The notes beneath the pieces were generated by a model. That model ran no database searches. It was given only the letters and a program-made list of their open reading frames with translations, and was not told where the DNA came from. The translations under genes and the position numbers were made by a program. Below, one piece after another: positions 56,261-64,000 of a DNA stretch of 64,000 nucleotides. Origin of the DNA: Pseudomonas silvicola (GTDB taxonomy: Bacteria > Pseudomonadota > Gammaproteobacteria > Pseudomonadales > Pseudomonadaceae); the NCBI RefSeq assembly GCF_026651855.1, contig NZ_CP093280.1, positions 1,962,001 through 2,026,000 on the forward strand, read 5' to 3'. The stretch's first letter is position 1. Each line of letters begins with the position of its first letter.

Positions 56261-56872
56261 ATGCCTTATACCTTGCCTGCGCTGCCTTACGCCTATGACG
56301 CCCTTGAACCGCACATCGATGCGGCGACCATGGAAATCCACTACACCAAGCACCACCAGACCTACATCAACAACCTCAACGCGGCCGTGACCGGTACCGA
56401 ATACGCCGAATGGCCGGTTGAAAAGCTGGTCGCCGCAGTGAAGCAGCTACCCGAGAAGCTTCAGGGCGCGGTGATCAACCAGGGCGGCGGCCACGCCAAC
56501 CATTCCCTGTTCTGGGAGGTCATGGCGCCCCAGGGCGGCGGGCAGCCCCAAGGCTCAGTGGCGCAGGCCATCGACAAGGAGCTGGGTGGCTTTGACGCCT
56601 TCAAGGAGGCCTTCACCAAAGCCGCGCTGACCCGCTTCGGCAGTGGCTGGGCCTGGCTGAGCGTCACCCCGCAGAAGACGCTGGTGGTTGAAAGCAGCGG
56701 TAACCAGGACAGCCCGTTGATGAACGGCAATACACCTGTCCTGGGCCTGGATGTGTGGGAACACGCCTACTACCTGAAGTACCAGAACCGTCGCCCTGAA
56801 TACATCAACGCCTTCTACAACGTGGTCAACTGGGCCGAAGTGGAGCGTCGTTACCGGGCTGCCATTGCCTGA
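56261..56872 (+). CDS. sodA: Manganese superoxide dismutase
   Basis: Mn-dependent SOD of 203 residues. The ligands are His27, His81, Asp164 and His168 ([26 protein letters not shown]). GGGHANH and Gln149 (GNQDSP) are features of the manganese rather than iron form. In the iron-repressed operon it supplies SOD activity when the iron enzyme cannot be loaded. The start at 56261 is the conserved one; the longer frame runs through orfX. Its stop overlaps a small downstream ORF (ATGA). Confidence 0.97.
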   Translation: MPYTLPALPYAYDALEPHIDAATMEIHYTKHHQTYINNLNAAVTGTEYAEWPVEKLVAAVKQLPEKLQGAVINQGGGHANHSLFWEVMAPQGGGQPQGSVAQAIDKELGGFDAFKEAFTKAALTRFGSGWAWLSVTPQKTLVVESSGNQDSPLMNGNTPVLGLDVWEHAYYLKYQNRRPEYINAFYNVVNWAEVERRYRAAIA

Positions 56873-56985
56873 TGAACCGGCGCCTGGTGTTCACGCGCTT
56901 GCGTTTGCTGTTGGGCAGTACGCTGTTGCTGGCAGGCGCGGCGATTATCGTCACCGAAGCGCTGGCACGGTTTGCGCCGTTGTAG
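56872..56985 (+). CDS. Putative 37-residue membrane miniprotein coupled to sodA
   Basis: The ATG is at 56872, overlapping the sodA TGA (TGATG). The 37-codon frame encodes a basic N-terminus ([11 protein letters not shown]) followed by one hydrophobic segment, LLLGSTLLLAGAAIIV (about 12-27), and TEALARFAPL. This is a typical positive-inside single-pass small protein. The shared stop/start predicts coupled translation and therefore iron-limited expression. A terminator follows 41 nt later. I do not recognise a family; conservation in other genomes would decide whether it is real. Confidence 0.5.
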   Translation: MNRRLVFTRLRLLLGSTLLLAGAAIIVTEALARFAPL

Positions 56986-57026
56986 AGTCGGCGTTGAACG
57001 CCTTCACGGGTCAGCGCTGCACGAAG

Positions 57027-57053
57027 AAGCCCGGCACTAGGCCGGGCTTTTTG
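57027..57053. terminator. Terminator between sodA operon and ptsO
   Basis: AAGCCCGGC (57027-57035) and GCCGGGCTT (57041-57049) with loop ACTAG and a T-run on the plus strand. It mainly serves the sodA operon; the convergent ptsO ends 20 bases away. Confidence 0.85.
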
Positions 57054-57071
57054 TTGGGCGGGGCAGGGCGG

Positions 57072-57347
57072 TCACTCGCCTTCGTCGAACTTGTTGTTGA
57101 TCAGTTCGACAATCGCCGCCATGGCTTCATCCTGCTGCTCGCCTTCGGTATTCACGTACACCTGCGTGCCCTTGCCGGCCGCCAGCATCATCACGGCCAT
57201 GATGCTCTTGCCGTCGATCAGGTTATCGGGGTTGCGGCCAATGCGTACCTGGCAATCAGGAAACTTACCGGCCACGCCGACGAACTTGGCCGCTGCGCGA
57301 GCATGCAGGCCAAGCTTGTTGATGATTTCAATTTCACGAGCGGGCAT
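57072..57347 (-). CDS. ptsO: Nitrogen-PTS phosphocarrier protein NPr
   Basis: A 91-residue HPr homologue of the nitrogen phosphotransferase system. The phospho-accepting His15 lies in KLGLHARAAAKF, and GKSIMAVMMLAAGKGTQV follows. It receives phosphate from EI-Ntr (PtsP) and passes it to PtsN. The longer frame to 57566 lies in rapZ; the ATG at 57347 is correct. It is the last gene of rpoN-hpf-ptsN-rapZ-ptsO, 17 nt after rapZ. Confidence 0.96.
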   Translation of the reverse strand: MPAREIEIINKLGLHARAAAKFVGVAGKFPDCQVRIGRNPDNLIDGKSIMAVMMLAAGKGTQVYVNTEGEQQDEAMAAIVELINNKFDEGE

Positions 57348-57363
57348 CGCGGTGGGGGTCCTT

Positions 57364-58221
57364 TCAACTGAGGTCGCGGTGGCGAACCTGAACGTTCTTG
57401 AGCGTCTGCTGCAAAGCCTGGCCCAGGCGTTCGGTAATGTAGACCGAACGATGGTGCCCGCCGGTGCAACCGATGGCAATGGTGACATAGGCGCGGTTGC
57501 TGGCGGCGAAGCGCGGCAACCACTTTTGCAGGTAGGTGGCGATGTCCTGGTACATCTCTTCCACATCCGGCTGGGCCGCCAGGTAGTCGATGACCGGTTG
57601 TTCCAGCCCCGAATGGTCGCGAAGTTCGGGCTTCCAGTAGGGGTTGGGCAAGCAGCGCACGTCGAACACCAGGTCGGCGTCCACCGGCATGCCCCGCTTG
57701 AACCCGAACGACTCTATCAGGAACGCGGTGCCCGGCTCAGGCTTGTTCAGCAGTCGCAGCTTGAGGGAGTCGCGCAGTTGGTAGAGATTCAGATGGGTGG
57801 TGTTGATCTTGAGGTCGGCCAGGTCGGCGATCGGGCTGAGCAAGTCGGTTTCCACCCGAATCGCCTCGGCCAGCGAGCGCGAAGTGTTGCTGAGCGGGTG
57901 GCGCCGCCGTGTTTCGGAGAATCGCTTGAGCAGGGTTTCCTCGTCGGCGTCCAGGTACAACACATCACATTGGATGTGCTTGTCCCGCGCTTCCTGCAGC
58001 AACTGCGGGAAGCGTGACAGGTCGCTAGGCAGGTTGCGGGCGTCGATGGACACGGCAACCAGCGGCTGGGCCAGCTCGGTGCGTATCAACGCGCGCTCGG
58101 CCAGTTCCGGCAGCAGCCCGGCCGGCAGGTTATCGATGCAGTAGAAGCCGTTGTCTTCCAGTACATCCAGGGCCGTGCTCTTGCCCGAGCCGGAGCGACC
58201 GCTGACGATGATCAGGCGCAT
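57364..58221 (-). CDS. rapZ: RNase adapter protein RapZ
   Basis: A 285-residue P-loop protein that in E. coli guides RNase E to GlmZ small RNA and so controls GlmS; in Pseudomonas its RNA target is not established. Walker A GRSGSGKS (8-15) and a C-terminal [12 protein letters not shown] motif are visible. The ATG at 58221 was chosen over a TTG two codons upstream. It starts 2 nt after the ptsN stop. Confidence 0.95.
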   Translation of the reverse strand: MRLIIVSGRSGSGKSTALDVLEDNGFYCIDNLPAGLLPELAERALIRTELAQPLVAVSIDARNLPSDLSRFPQLLQEARDKHIQCDVLYLDADEETLLKRFSETRRRHPLSNTSRSLAEAIRVETDLLSPIADLADLKINTTHLNLYQLRDSLKLRLLNKPEPGTAFLIESFGFKRGMPVDADLVFDVRCLPNPYWKPELRDHSGLEQPVIDYLAAQPDVEEMYQDIATYLQKWLPRFAASNRAYVTIAIGCTGGHHRSVYITERLGQALQQTLKNVQVRHRDLS

Positions 58222-58223
58222 GG

Positions 58224-58688
58224 TCAATCACCTTTCTGTTCGTCCAGAACCACTTGATAAAGTGCTTCGCTGCTCTTGGCCGAACGCAGGCGCTCACGCA
58301 CGTCGGCGCGGTCGAGCATACCAGCGATCTTGCTGAGCAGCGCCAGGTGTTCGTTGGTGGCTTCCTGGGGCACCAGCAGCACGAAGACCAGGTCCACGGG
58401 GGCGCCGTCGATGGCGTCGTAGTCGATCTTGTGTTCCAGGTGCAGCAGGGCACTGACCGGCGATTTCAGGCCGGGCAGGCGACAATGGGGGATAGCGATG
58501 CCGTTGCCAAAACCGGTGGAACCGAGTTTTTCACGGGCGATCAGGCTATCGAACACCACCTGCATCTCTAGGCCCGGCACTTCACGAGCAAAGAGGTTGG
58601 CGATGGTTTCGATGGCTTTCTTTTTACTGCCGCCCGGCACGTTCACGAGGGAACGGCCGGGGGTCAGGATATGTTGAAGTTGGGTCAT
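58224..58688 (-). CDS. ptsN: Nitrogen-PTS EIIA protein PtsN
   Basis: A 154-residue cytoplasmic EIIA-Ntr that receives phosphate from NPr on His68 ([12 protein letters not shown]). It regulates potassium transport, carbon metabolism and sigma-54-dependent promoters by protein contact, and in P. putida is known to repress the Pu promoter. The fold is complete (N-terminal [18 protein letters not shown] to the C-terminal tail). It lies between hpf and rapZ. Confidence 0.97.
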   Translation of the reverse strand: MTQLQHILTPGRSLVNVPGGSKKKAIETIANLFAREVPGLEMQVVFDSLIAREKLGSTGFGNGIAIPHCRLPGLKSPVSALLHLEHKIDYDAIDGAPVDLVFVLLVPQEATNEHLALLSKIAGMLDRADVRERLRSAKSSEALYQVVLDEQKGD

Positions 58689-58700
58689 GAGTGGGGAGGG

Positions 58701-59009
58701 TCAGCGGGCAGTCGCGCCTTGCAGCAGACTCTGCTGTTTTTCCTTATGCTTTTTGAGTTGGCGGTCGAGCTTGTCGGTGAGCAGGTCGATGGCCGCGTAC
58801 ATGTCGTCATGCTCCGCGTTGGCCACTACTTCGCCACCGGGTACGCGCAGGGTGGCCTCGATTTTCTGTTTCAGCTTCTCGACCTCCATGATGACCTGCA
58901 CGTTGGTGATCTTGTCGAAATGGCGCTCCAATCGGTCCAGTTTCTCACCGATGTAAGTGCGCATGGCGTCGGTCACAACCAGTTGATGTCCACTGATGTT
59001 GACTTGCAT
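58701..59009 (-). CDS. hpf: Ribosome hibernation promoting factor
   Basis: A 102-residue short HPF (YhbH) that binds the small ribosomal subunit in stationary phase and promotes 100S formation. MQVNISGHQLVVTDAMRTYIGEKLDRLERHFDKITNVQVIMEVEKL is the standard opening. It has no C-terminal long-form domain. It is in the usual place between rpoN (110 nt upstream) and ptsN (12 nt downstream). Confidence 0.96.
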   Translation of the reverse strand: MQVNISGHQLVVTDAMRTYIGEKLDRLERHFDKITNVQVIMEVEKLKQKIEATLRVPGGEVVANAEHDDMYAAIDLLTDKLDRQLKKHKEKQQSLLQGATAR

Positions 59010-59119
59010 ACCGCTTTCTCCTTATTGCCAGTGCATAAAGAGACAGGTCGGATAACCTGCCACTGGAACGCTGTGGCTCATCTGGCGCGCCCACCGGCGG
59101 CGCTTGCGCGCCGCCAGGA

Positions 59120-60616
59120 TCACATCAACCGCTTGCGTTCGCTGGACGGCGCGATCCCGAGGGATTCACGGTACTTGGCGACAGTGCGGCGGGCTACCTG
59201 GATGCCTTGTGCCTCCAGTAAACCAGCGATCTTGCTGTCACTCAATGGCTTTTTCTGATTTTCGGCGGCGACCAGTTTCTTGATGATCGCCCGAATTGCC
59301 GTGGACGAGCATTCACCGCCTTCGGAGGTACTGACGTGGCTGGAGAAAAAGTATTTCAGTTCGTATATGCCACGCGGCGTGTGCATGTATTTCTGCGTGG
59401 TCACCCGCGAAATGGTCGACTCGTGCATGCCCACCGCTTCGGCGATATCGTGCAGCACCAGTGGCTTCATGGCCTCGTCGCCATAGTCGAGGAAACCACG
59501 CTGGTGCTCGACGATCTGGCTGGCCACCTTCATCAGGGTTTCGTTGCGGCTTTGCAGGCTCTTGATGAACCAGCGCGCTTCCTGCAACTGGTTGCGCATG
59601 AAGGTGTTGTCGGCGCTGGTATCGGCGCGGCGCACGAAGCCGGCGTACTGGGGGTTGACCCGCAGGCGTGGCACCGCTTCCTGGTTGAGTTCCACCAGCC
59701 AGCGCTCGTTGTCCTTGCGCACGATCACGTCCGGTACCACATATTCGGCTTCGGTGGACTCGATCTGCGAGCCAGGGCGCGGGTTGAGGCTCTGCACCAG
59801 TTCGATCACCTGGCGCAGTTCGTCTTCCTTGAGCTTCATGCGCCGCATCAGCTGGCTGTAGTCGCGGCTGCCCAGCAGGTCGATGTAGTCGGCCACCAGG
59901 CGCTGGGCCTCAGCCAGCCACGGGGTCTTGGCGGGCATCTGGCGCAATTGCAGCAGCAGGCACTCGCTGAGGTCGCGGGCACCAATGCCGGCGGGCTCGA
60001 ACTGCTGGATGCGATGCAGCACGGCCTCGACTTCGTCCAGCTCGATGTCGAGCTCCGGGTCGAAGGAGTCGCAGATTTCCTGCAAGGTCTCGTCCAGGTA
60101 CCCCTGGTTGTTGATGCAATCGATCAGAGTGACGGCGATCAGCCGGTCGGTGTCGGACATGGGCGCCAGGTTCAGTTGCCACAGCAGATGGCTCTGCAGG
60201 CTCTCGCCGGCCGACGTGCGGGTGGTGAAGTCCCATTCGTCGTCATCGTTGCTGGGCAGGCTGCTGGCGCTGGTCTGGTAGATGTCTTCCCAGGCGGTAT
60301 CGACGGGAAGCTCGTTGGGAATGCGTTCGCTCCACTCGCCGTCTTCGAGGTTATCGACGGTGGGGGCGGTGGTTTCCTGGTAGCTGGGCTCCTGGATTTC
60401 CGGCGTGACCTGCTGCTCGGCCTTGTCGGCCATCGGGTCGCTGTTGTCGAAATCGTCGCCTTCTTCCTGGCGCTCGAGCATGGGGTTGGATTCCAGGGCC
60501 TCCTGGATTTCCTGCTGGAGGTCCAGGGTGGAGAGCTGGAGGAGGCGGATGGCCTGTTGCAACTGCGGTGTCATCGTCAGTTGCTGGCCCATTCTTAGGA
60601 CGAGCGATGGTTTCAT
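59120..60616 (-). CDS. rpoN: RNA polymerase sigma-54 factor RpoN
   Basis: Sigma-54 of 498 residues. Region I is glutamine- and leucine-rich ([28 protein letters not shown]), region II is acidic (about 55-125), and the C-terminal part has the core-binding and helix-turn-helix domains and the RpoN box [10 protein letters not shown] (475-484). It directs nitrogen, motility and catabolic promoters of the -24/-12 type. There is a 190-base gap to lptB that has a terminator. Confidence 0.98.
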   Translation of the reverse strand: MKPSLVLRMGQQLTMTPQLQQAIRLLQLSTLDLQQEIQEALESNPMLERQEEGDDFDNSDPMADKAEQQVTPEIQEPSYQETTAPTVDNLEDGEWSERIPNELPVDTAWEDIYQTSASSLPSNDDDEWDFTTRTSAGESLQSHLLWQLNLAPMSDTDRLIAVTLIDCINNQGYLDETLQEICDSFDPELDIELDEVEAVLHRIQQFEPAGIGARDLSECLLLQLRQMPAKTPWLAEAQRLVADYIDLLGSRDYSQLMRRMKLKEDELRQVIELVQSLNPRPGSQIESTEAEYVVPDVIVRKDNERWLVELNQEAVPRLRVNPQYAGFVRRADTSADNTFMRNQLQEARWFIKSLQSRNETLMKVASQIVEHQRGFLDYGDEAMKPLVLHDIAEAVGMHESTISRVTTQKYMHTPRGIYELKYFFSSHVSTSEGGECSSTAIRAIIKKLVAAENQKKPLSDSKIAGLLEAQGIQVARRTVAKYRESLGIAPSSERKRLM

Positions 60617-60743
60617 GGCAGGGGCTTAACACCTTATTCGCCGGCGCAAAGCGCCATCCACTACAGGGCGCCGAGGCTCTCGGCTTTTGTCGTAAGCAAA
60701 TTATATGCCTGAAACCGAAGTGTTTGCCTAGAGCGATGCCGCA

Positions 60744-60769
60744 ATAAAAAGCCCCGCGGGGCAAAAAAA
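60744..60769. terminator. Terminator after lptB
   Basis: GCCCCGCGGGGC (60751-60762) forms a compact palindrome flanked by A5 on the left and A7 on the right, so on the minus strand the stem is followed by a T-run. It closes the kdsD-kdsC-lptCAB operon before rpoN. Confidence 0.8.
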
Positions 60770-60806
60770 TGCGACACGCCCAGGCATCAAGCCAAACACC
60801 TCGCCT

Positions 60807-61532
60807 TTACAGGCGGAACTCGTGACCGAGGTAAACCTCTTTCACCAGTTGGTTTGCCAGGATGGTTTCGGCATCGCCCTCGGCGATCAGCTGGCCATCG
60901 TTGACGATGTAAGCGGTTTCGCAGATGTCCAGTGTCTCGCGAACGTTGTGGTCGGTGATCAACACCCCGATACCCTTGTTCTTGAGGTGGTGGATGATCT
61001 GCTTGATGTCGCCGACCGAAATCGGGTCGACACCGGCGAACGGTTCGTCCAGCAGGATGAACTTGGGCGCGGTGGCCAGGGCGCGGGCGATTTCCACTCG
61101 GCGCCGCTCACCACCAGACAGGCTCATGCCCAGGTTGTCGCGGATGTGGGTGATGTGGAACTCCTGCAGCAGGCTTTCCAGCTCCTTGAGGCGCGCGGGC
61201 TTGTCCAGCTCCTTGCGCGTCTCCAGGATCGCCATGATGTTGTCCGATACCGACAGCTTGCGGAAGATCGAGGCTTCCTGTGGCAGGTAGCCGATACCGG
61301 AGCGTGCGCGGCCGTGCATCGGCTGGTGGCTGACGTCCAGGTCGTCGATGAGCACGCGACCCTGGTCAGCCTGCACCAGGCCGACGATCATGTAGAAGCA
61401 GGTGGTCTTGCCGGCGCCGTTAGGCCCCAGCAAGCCGACGATCTGCCCGCTTTCGATGGACATGCTGACGTCGCGCACCACTTGCCGGCCCTTGTAGGCC
61501 TTGGCCAGGTGCTGGGCTTTGAGAGTCGCCAT
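60807..61532 (-). CDS. lptB: Lipopolysaccharide export ATPase LptB
   Basis: A 241-residue cytoplasmic ATPase that drives LptFG extraction of LPS from the inner membrane. Walker [10 protein letters not shown] (36-44), signature [15 protein letters not shown] and Walker [13 protein letters not shown] are complete. It begins with a start that overlaps the lptA stop (TAATG), so it is coupled to lptA. The LptF/LptG permeases are encoded elsewhere, as usual. Confidence 0.97.
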   Translation of the reverse strand: MATLKAQHLAKAYKGRQVVRDVSMSIESGQIVGLLGPNGAGKTTCFYMIVGLVQADQGRVLIDDLDVSHQPMHGRARSGIGYLPQEASIFRKLSVSDNIMAILETRKELDKPARLKELESLLQEFHITHIRDNLGMSLSGGERRRVEIARALATAPKFILLDEPFAGVDPISVGDIKQIIHHLKNKGIGVLITDHNVRETLDICETAYIVNDGQLIAEGDAETILANQLVKEVYLGHEFRL

Positions 61533-62074
61533 TACTTGCCCTGCTGCTGGTCGGTTTTGCTTTTCGGCTGGATGACCATGTCGATCCGTGGACGCGGCGC
61601 CGTGATCTTGGTGCCATTGGCACGGCCAGCGTTGACCACCTGCTTGACGGTGTCGTAGATGATCTTCTCACCTTCGGAGGTATTGCCGTCGTTCACCACC
61701 TTGGCCTGGTCGATCAGGGTGATGTGGTTCAGCGCCGACTGGTACTGGATGGTCTTGCCCCAACCCTGCACGATCGGCTTGTCGATGGCCGGCTTCTGCT
61801 CGTAGTAGGCCAGGTTGCCCACGGAGGTGAAGGTGTCCACGTCGCCCTGCGCGTTGCGGGTGATGGTCACGGTGTTGCCGGTGATCTTCATGGTGCCTTG
61901 GGTAATGATCACGTTGCCCTTGTAGACAGCCACGCCCTGCTTGTCATCCAGTTGCGCGTCATCGGACTGGATGTGGATCGGCTGGTCGCGGTCCGTTGGC
62001 AGTGCCCAGGCGCTAACGCTCCCCAGTGCAGAGCCCAGGGAGAGCAATAAAGGGAGGGTTTTAACGAGCCTCAT
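61532..62074 (-). CDS. lptA: Lipopolysaccharide periplasmic bridge protein LptA
   Basis: A 180-residue periplasmic beta-jellyroll protein that polymerises into the LPS bridge between LptC and LptD. A signal peptide of about 24 residues (ending AWA) precedes [40 protein letters not shown], the OstA-type fold. It overlaps the lptC end by 14 bases and the lptB start by one base. Confidence 0.96.
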   Translation of the reverse strand: MRLVKTLPLLLSLGSALGSVSAWALPTDRDQPIHIQSDDAQLDDKQGVAVYKGNVIITQGTMKITGNTVTITRNAQGDVDTFTSVGNLAYYEQKPAIDKPIVQGWGKTIQYQSALNHITLIDQAKVVNDGNTSEGEKIIYDTVKQVVNAGRANGTKITAPRPRIDMVIQPKSKTDQQQGK

Positions 62075-62633
62075 ACAATCCTCTTACGTTGGACAGCAAG
62101 TTGATCTTGCTGTCTTTCAAATATGCCTTCATGCCCTTGCCCGTAGAGACGCCACCGGCGCCATCGATTCTAACGTCTCGGTCTGTCTGCGCATATTGCT
62201 GTTGTGGGAATACCGTCATGCGTGTGCTGGTAATCAGGGTAGGGCGGTCTTTCTGGTCGGTCCGGGCGATGCGCACGTTGTCGATAAGCTCGACCTGGGT
62301 GCCGTCCGGGTTCACTTCGCCCTTGTCGCTGGTCACATGCCATGGGAATACGGTGCCACGGTACAGGTTCATGTCCGGGTTCGTCACCTTGGTGATCTGG
62401 CTGGCCTGCATGTGCTCGACCTTGTCGGCGGTCATGCGGTATTGCACGCCCCCATCCGGCAGGTACTGCACGCTGTGGGCGTTGATGGCGTAATAGTCGA
62501 TGGCACTGTCGTCGATGGCCGCTGCGGGCTTTTCGAGGAAAGTGTCCGGGTTGATGTTCCAATAGCCGACCGAGACGAAGATCGCCACGATGACGCAGAA
62601 CAGCAGTAGGTTGCGCAGTTTTTTGCTCGGCAT
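62061..62633 (-). CDS. lptC: Lipopolysaccharide transport protein LptC
   Basis: A 190-residue bitopic protein: one N-terminal helix (LLLFCVIVAIFVSVGYW, about 9-25), then a periplasmic beta-jellyroll (DGGVQYRMTADKVEHMQASQ) that takes LPS from LptBFG to LptA. It lies between kdsC (8 nt upstream) and lptA (overlapping). Confidence 0.95.
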   Translation of the reverse strand: MPSKKLRNLLLFCVIVAIFVSVGYWNINPDTFLEKPAAAIDDSAIDYYAINAHSVQYLPDGGVQYRMTADKVEHMQASQITKVTNPDMNLYRGTVFPWHVTSDKGEVNPDGTQVELIDNVRIARTDQKDRPTLITSTRMTVFPQQQYAQTDRDVRIDGAGGVSTGKGMKAYLKDSKINLLSNVRGLYEAR

Positions 62634-62641
62634 GGGAAACT

Positions 62642-63166
62642 CTATAAATAGGCGGCCAAGGCCGCTTCGAGGTTGCCTTGGGCGCGCAGGATCAGCTCGC
62701 AGAACTCGCGGGCGGCGCCTTCGCCGCCACGGGCCTGGGTGACGCCGTCGGCATGTTCGCGCACGAATGGCGTGGCGTTGGCCACCGCCATGCCCAGGCC
62801 GACGCGGCGAATCGGCGCCAGGTCGGGCAGGTCGTCGCCCAGGTAGGCTACCTGTTCATAGCTTAGGCCCAGTTGCGCCAGAAGCTCGTCCAATACCACC
62901 AATTTGTCTTCGCGGCCCTGGAACAGGTGGGCGATGCCCAGGCTCTTGGCCCGGCGCTCGACGATGGGGTTCTTGCGCCCGGTGATGATGGCCGTGGCCA
63001 CCCCCGAGTTGATCAGCATCTTGATACCCTGGCCATCCAGGGTATTGAAGGTCTTGAGTTCGCTGCCGTCTTCCAGGAAGTACAGGCGACCGTCGGTCAG
63101 TACGCCGTCGACGTCGAAAACGGCCAGCTTCACAGCCTGGCCGCGTTGCAGCAGGTTCTGGGTCAT
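62642..63166 (-). CDS. kdsC: 3-deoxy-D-manno-octulosonate-8-phosphate phosphatase KdsC
   Basis: A 174-residue HAD-family phosphatase producing free Kdo for lipid A. Asp18 and Asp20 lie in FDVDGVLTDGRL, and the other HAD motifs are IITGRK and YLGDDLPDLAPI. It lacks a cap domain, as in the tetrameric KdsC group. The ATG directly follows the kdsD stop (TAAATG). Confidence 0.97.
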   Translation of the reverse strand: MTQNLLQRGQAVKLAVFDVDGVLTDGRLYFLEDGSELKTFNTLDGQGIKMLINSGVATAIITGRKNPIVERRAKSLGIAHLFQGREDKLVVLDELLAQLGLSYEQVAYLGDDLPDLAPIRRVGLGMAVANATPFVREHADGVTQARGGEGAAREFCELILRAQGNLEAALAAYL

Positions 63167-64000
63167 TTACATCACTCCCGCACGCAACAGGTCGTGCATG
63201 TTCAGGGCGCCCACGGGGCGGTCTTCCTTGTCGACCACCACCAGCGCGCTGATCTTGTGGTCTTCCATGATCTTCAGGGCTTCGGCGGCCAGCATCTCGG
63301 CGCGGGCGGTCTTGCCATGCGGTGTCATGACCTGCTCGATGCGCGCGCTGTGCACGTCGATGGCCTTGTCCAGGGTGCGGCGCAGGTCACCGTCGGTGAA
63401 GATCCCGGCCAGGCGGCCATCGGCCTCCAGTACCACGGTCATGCCCAGGCCCTTGCGGGTCATTTCCATGAGCGCGTCCTTGAGCAGCGTGCCGCGTTGC
63501 ACCTGCGGCAGTTCGTCGCCGGCATGCATCACGTTTTCCACCTTGAGCAGCAGGCGGCGGCCCAGGGCACCACCGGGGTGCGAGAAGGCGAAGTCCTCGG
63601 CGGTGAAGCCGCGGGCTTCCAGCAGGGCGATGGCCAGGGCGTCGCCCAGCACCAGGGCCGCGGTGGTGGACGAGGTGGGCGCCAGGTTCAGCGGGCAGGC
63701 TTCGTGAGCGACGCGGGCGTCCAGGTTGACTTCGGCAGCCTTGGCCAGCGGCGAATCGGGGTTGCCGGTGAGGCTGATCAGTTGAATACCCAGGCGCTTG
63801 ATCAGCGGCAGCAGGGTGACGATCTCGGCCGTGGAGCCCGAATTGGACAGGGCCAGAATGATGTCGTCGCCGGTGATCATGCCCATGTCGCCATGGCTCG
63901 CCTCGGCCGGGTGCACGAAAAACGCCGTGGTGCCGGTGCTTGCCAGGGTGGCGGCGATCTTGTTGCCGATATGCCCGGACTTGCCCATGCCGACCACCAC
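63167..64000 (-). CDS. kdsD: Arabinose-5-phosphate isomerase KdsD (5' end cut by window)
   Basis: The C-terminal 277 residues of the isomerase that makes arabinose-5-phosphate for Kdo. An SIS domain (VVGMGKSGHIGNKIAATL, SHGDMGMI, ALSNSGSTAEI) is followed by two CBS modules (DALMEMTRKGLGMTVVLEADGRLAGIFTDGDLRR and KIMEDHKISALVVVDKEDRPVGALNMHDLLRAGV). About 47 N-terminal residues lie beyond the right edge. First visible gene of kdsD-kdsC-lptC-lptA-lptB. Confidence 0.96.
   Translation of the reverse strand: MVVGMGKSGHIGNKIAATLASTGTTAFFVHPAEASHGDMGMITGDDIILALSNSGSTAEIVTLLPLIKRLGIQLISLTGNPDSPLAKAAEVNLDARVAHEACPLNLAPTSSTTAALVLGDALAIALLEARGFTAEDFAFSHPGGALGRRLLLKVENVMHAGDELPQVQRGTLLKDALMEMTRKGLGMTVVLEADGRLAGIFTDGDLRRTLDKAIDVHSARIEQVMTPHGKTARAEMLAAEALKIMEDHKISALVVVDKEDRPVGALNMHDLLRAGVM

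Overview
The window is a stretch of Pseudomonas chromosome, most like the P. putida group. The evidence is high G+C with strong third-position G/C bias, and several gene neighbourhoods typical of the genus: dpp-opdP-roxSR, gatCAB/mreBCD-maf-rng, fagA-fumC-orfX-sodA, and kdsD-kdsC-lptCAB-rpoN-hpf-ptsN-rapZ-ptsO. I see no tRNA, rRNA, insertion sequence, prophage or CRISPR array.

Left part (1-10.5 kb, accessory in character): the end of an osmoprotectant ABC operon; prfC (release factor 3) with its own promoter and terminator; a complete catechol branch of the beta-ketoadipate pathway (catBCA, with divergent catR and a perfect ATAC-N7-GTAT operator); a polyamine-type binding protein with an FAD amine oxidoreductase; and an unusual two-gene cassette. 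The cassette is a 367-residue protein whose C-terminal third carries the R-S-E signature of mono-ADP-ribosyltransferase toxins, followed 10 nt later by a small DUF6508-like protein. It is the best candidate here for an undescribed system, possibly a toxin with its immunity or antitoxin partner.

Middle part (10.5-37 kb): the dipeptide uptake system (dppBCDF, four DppA-type binding proteins and the porin opdP), a SIMPL-domain protein, the redox two-component system RoxS/RoxR, an SbmA/YddA-like ABC exporter, and a hexarate cluster (GntR regulator, kdgD, MFS transporter, garD) with repeated GTACGA operator candidates. Then come an AEC carrier, an aromatic-type amino acid permease, a PcaC-like protein, a Ca2+/Na+ antiporter that appears to start at ATT, and a short RlpA-like lipoprotein.

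Right part (37-64 kb, core genome): gatCAB (minus) diverges from mreB-mreC-mreD-maf-rng-yhdP-nitrilase-tldD (plus), which cover cell shape, RNA processing, envelope lipid transport and peptide maturation. mreC also appears to start at ATT. darP and pmbA follow, then a Fur-controlled fagA-fumC-orfX-sodA operon ending in a translationally coupled 37-codon membrane miniprotein. The window closes with the minus-strand LPS-transport and nitrogen-PTS operons around rpoN, running off the right edge inside kdsD. Short inverted REP-like repeats and strong hairpins sit in several intergenic gaps.
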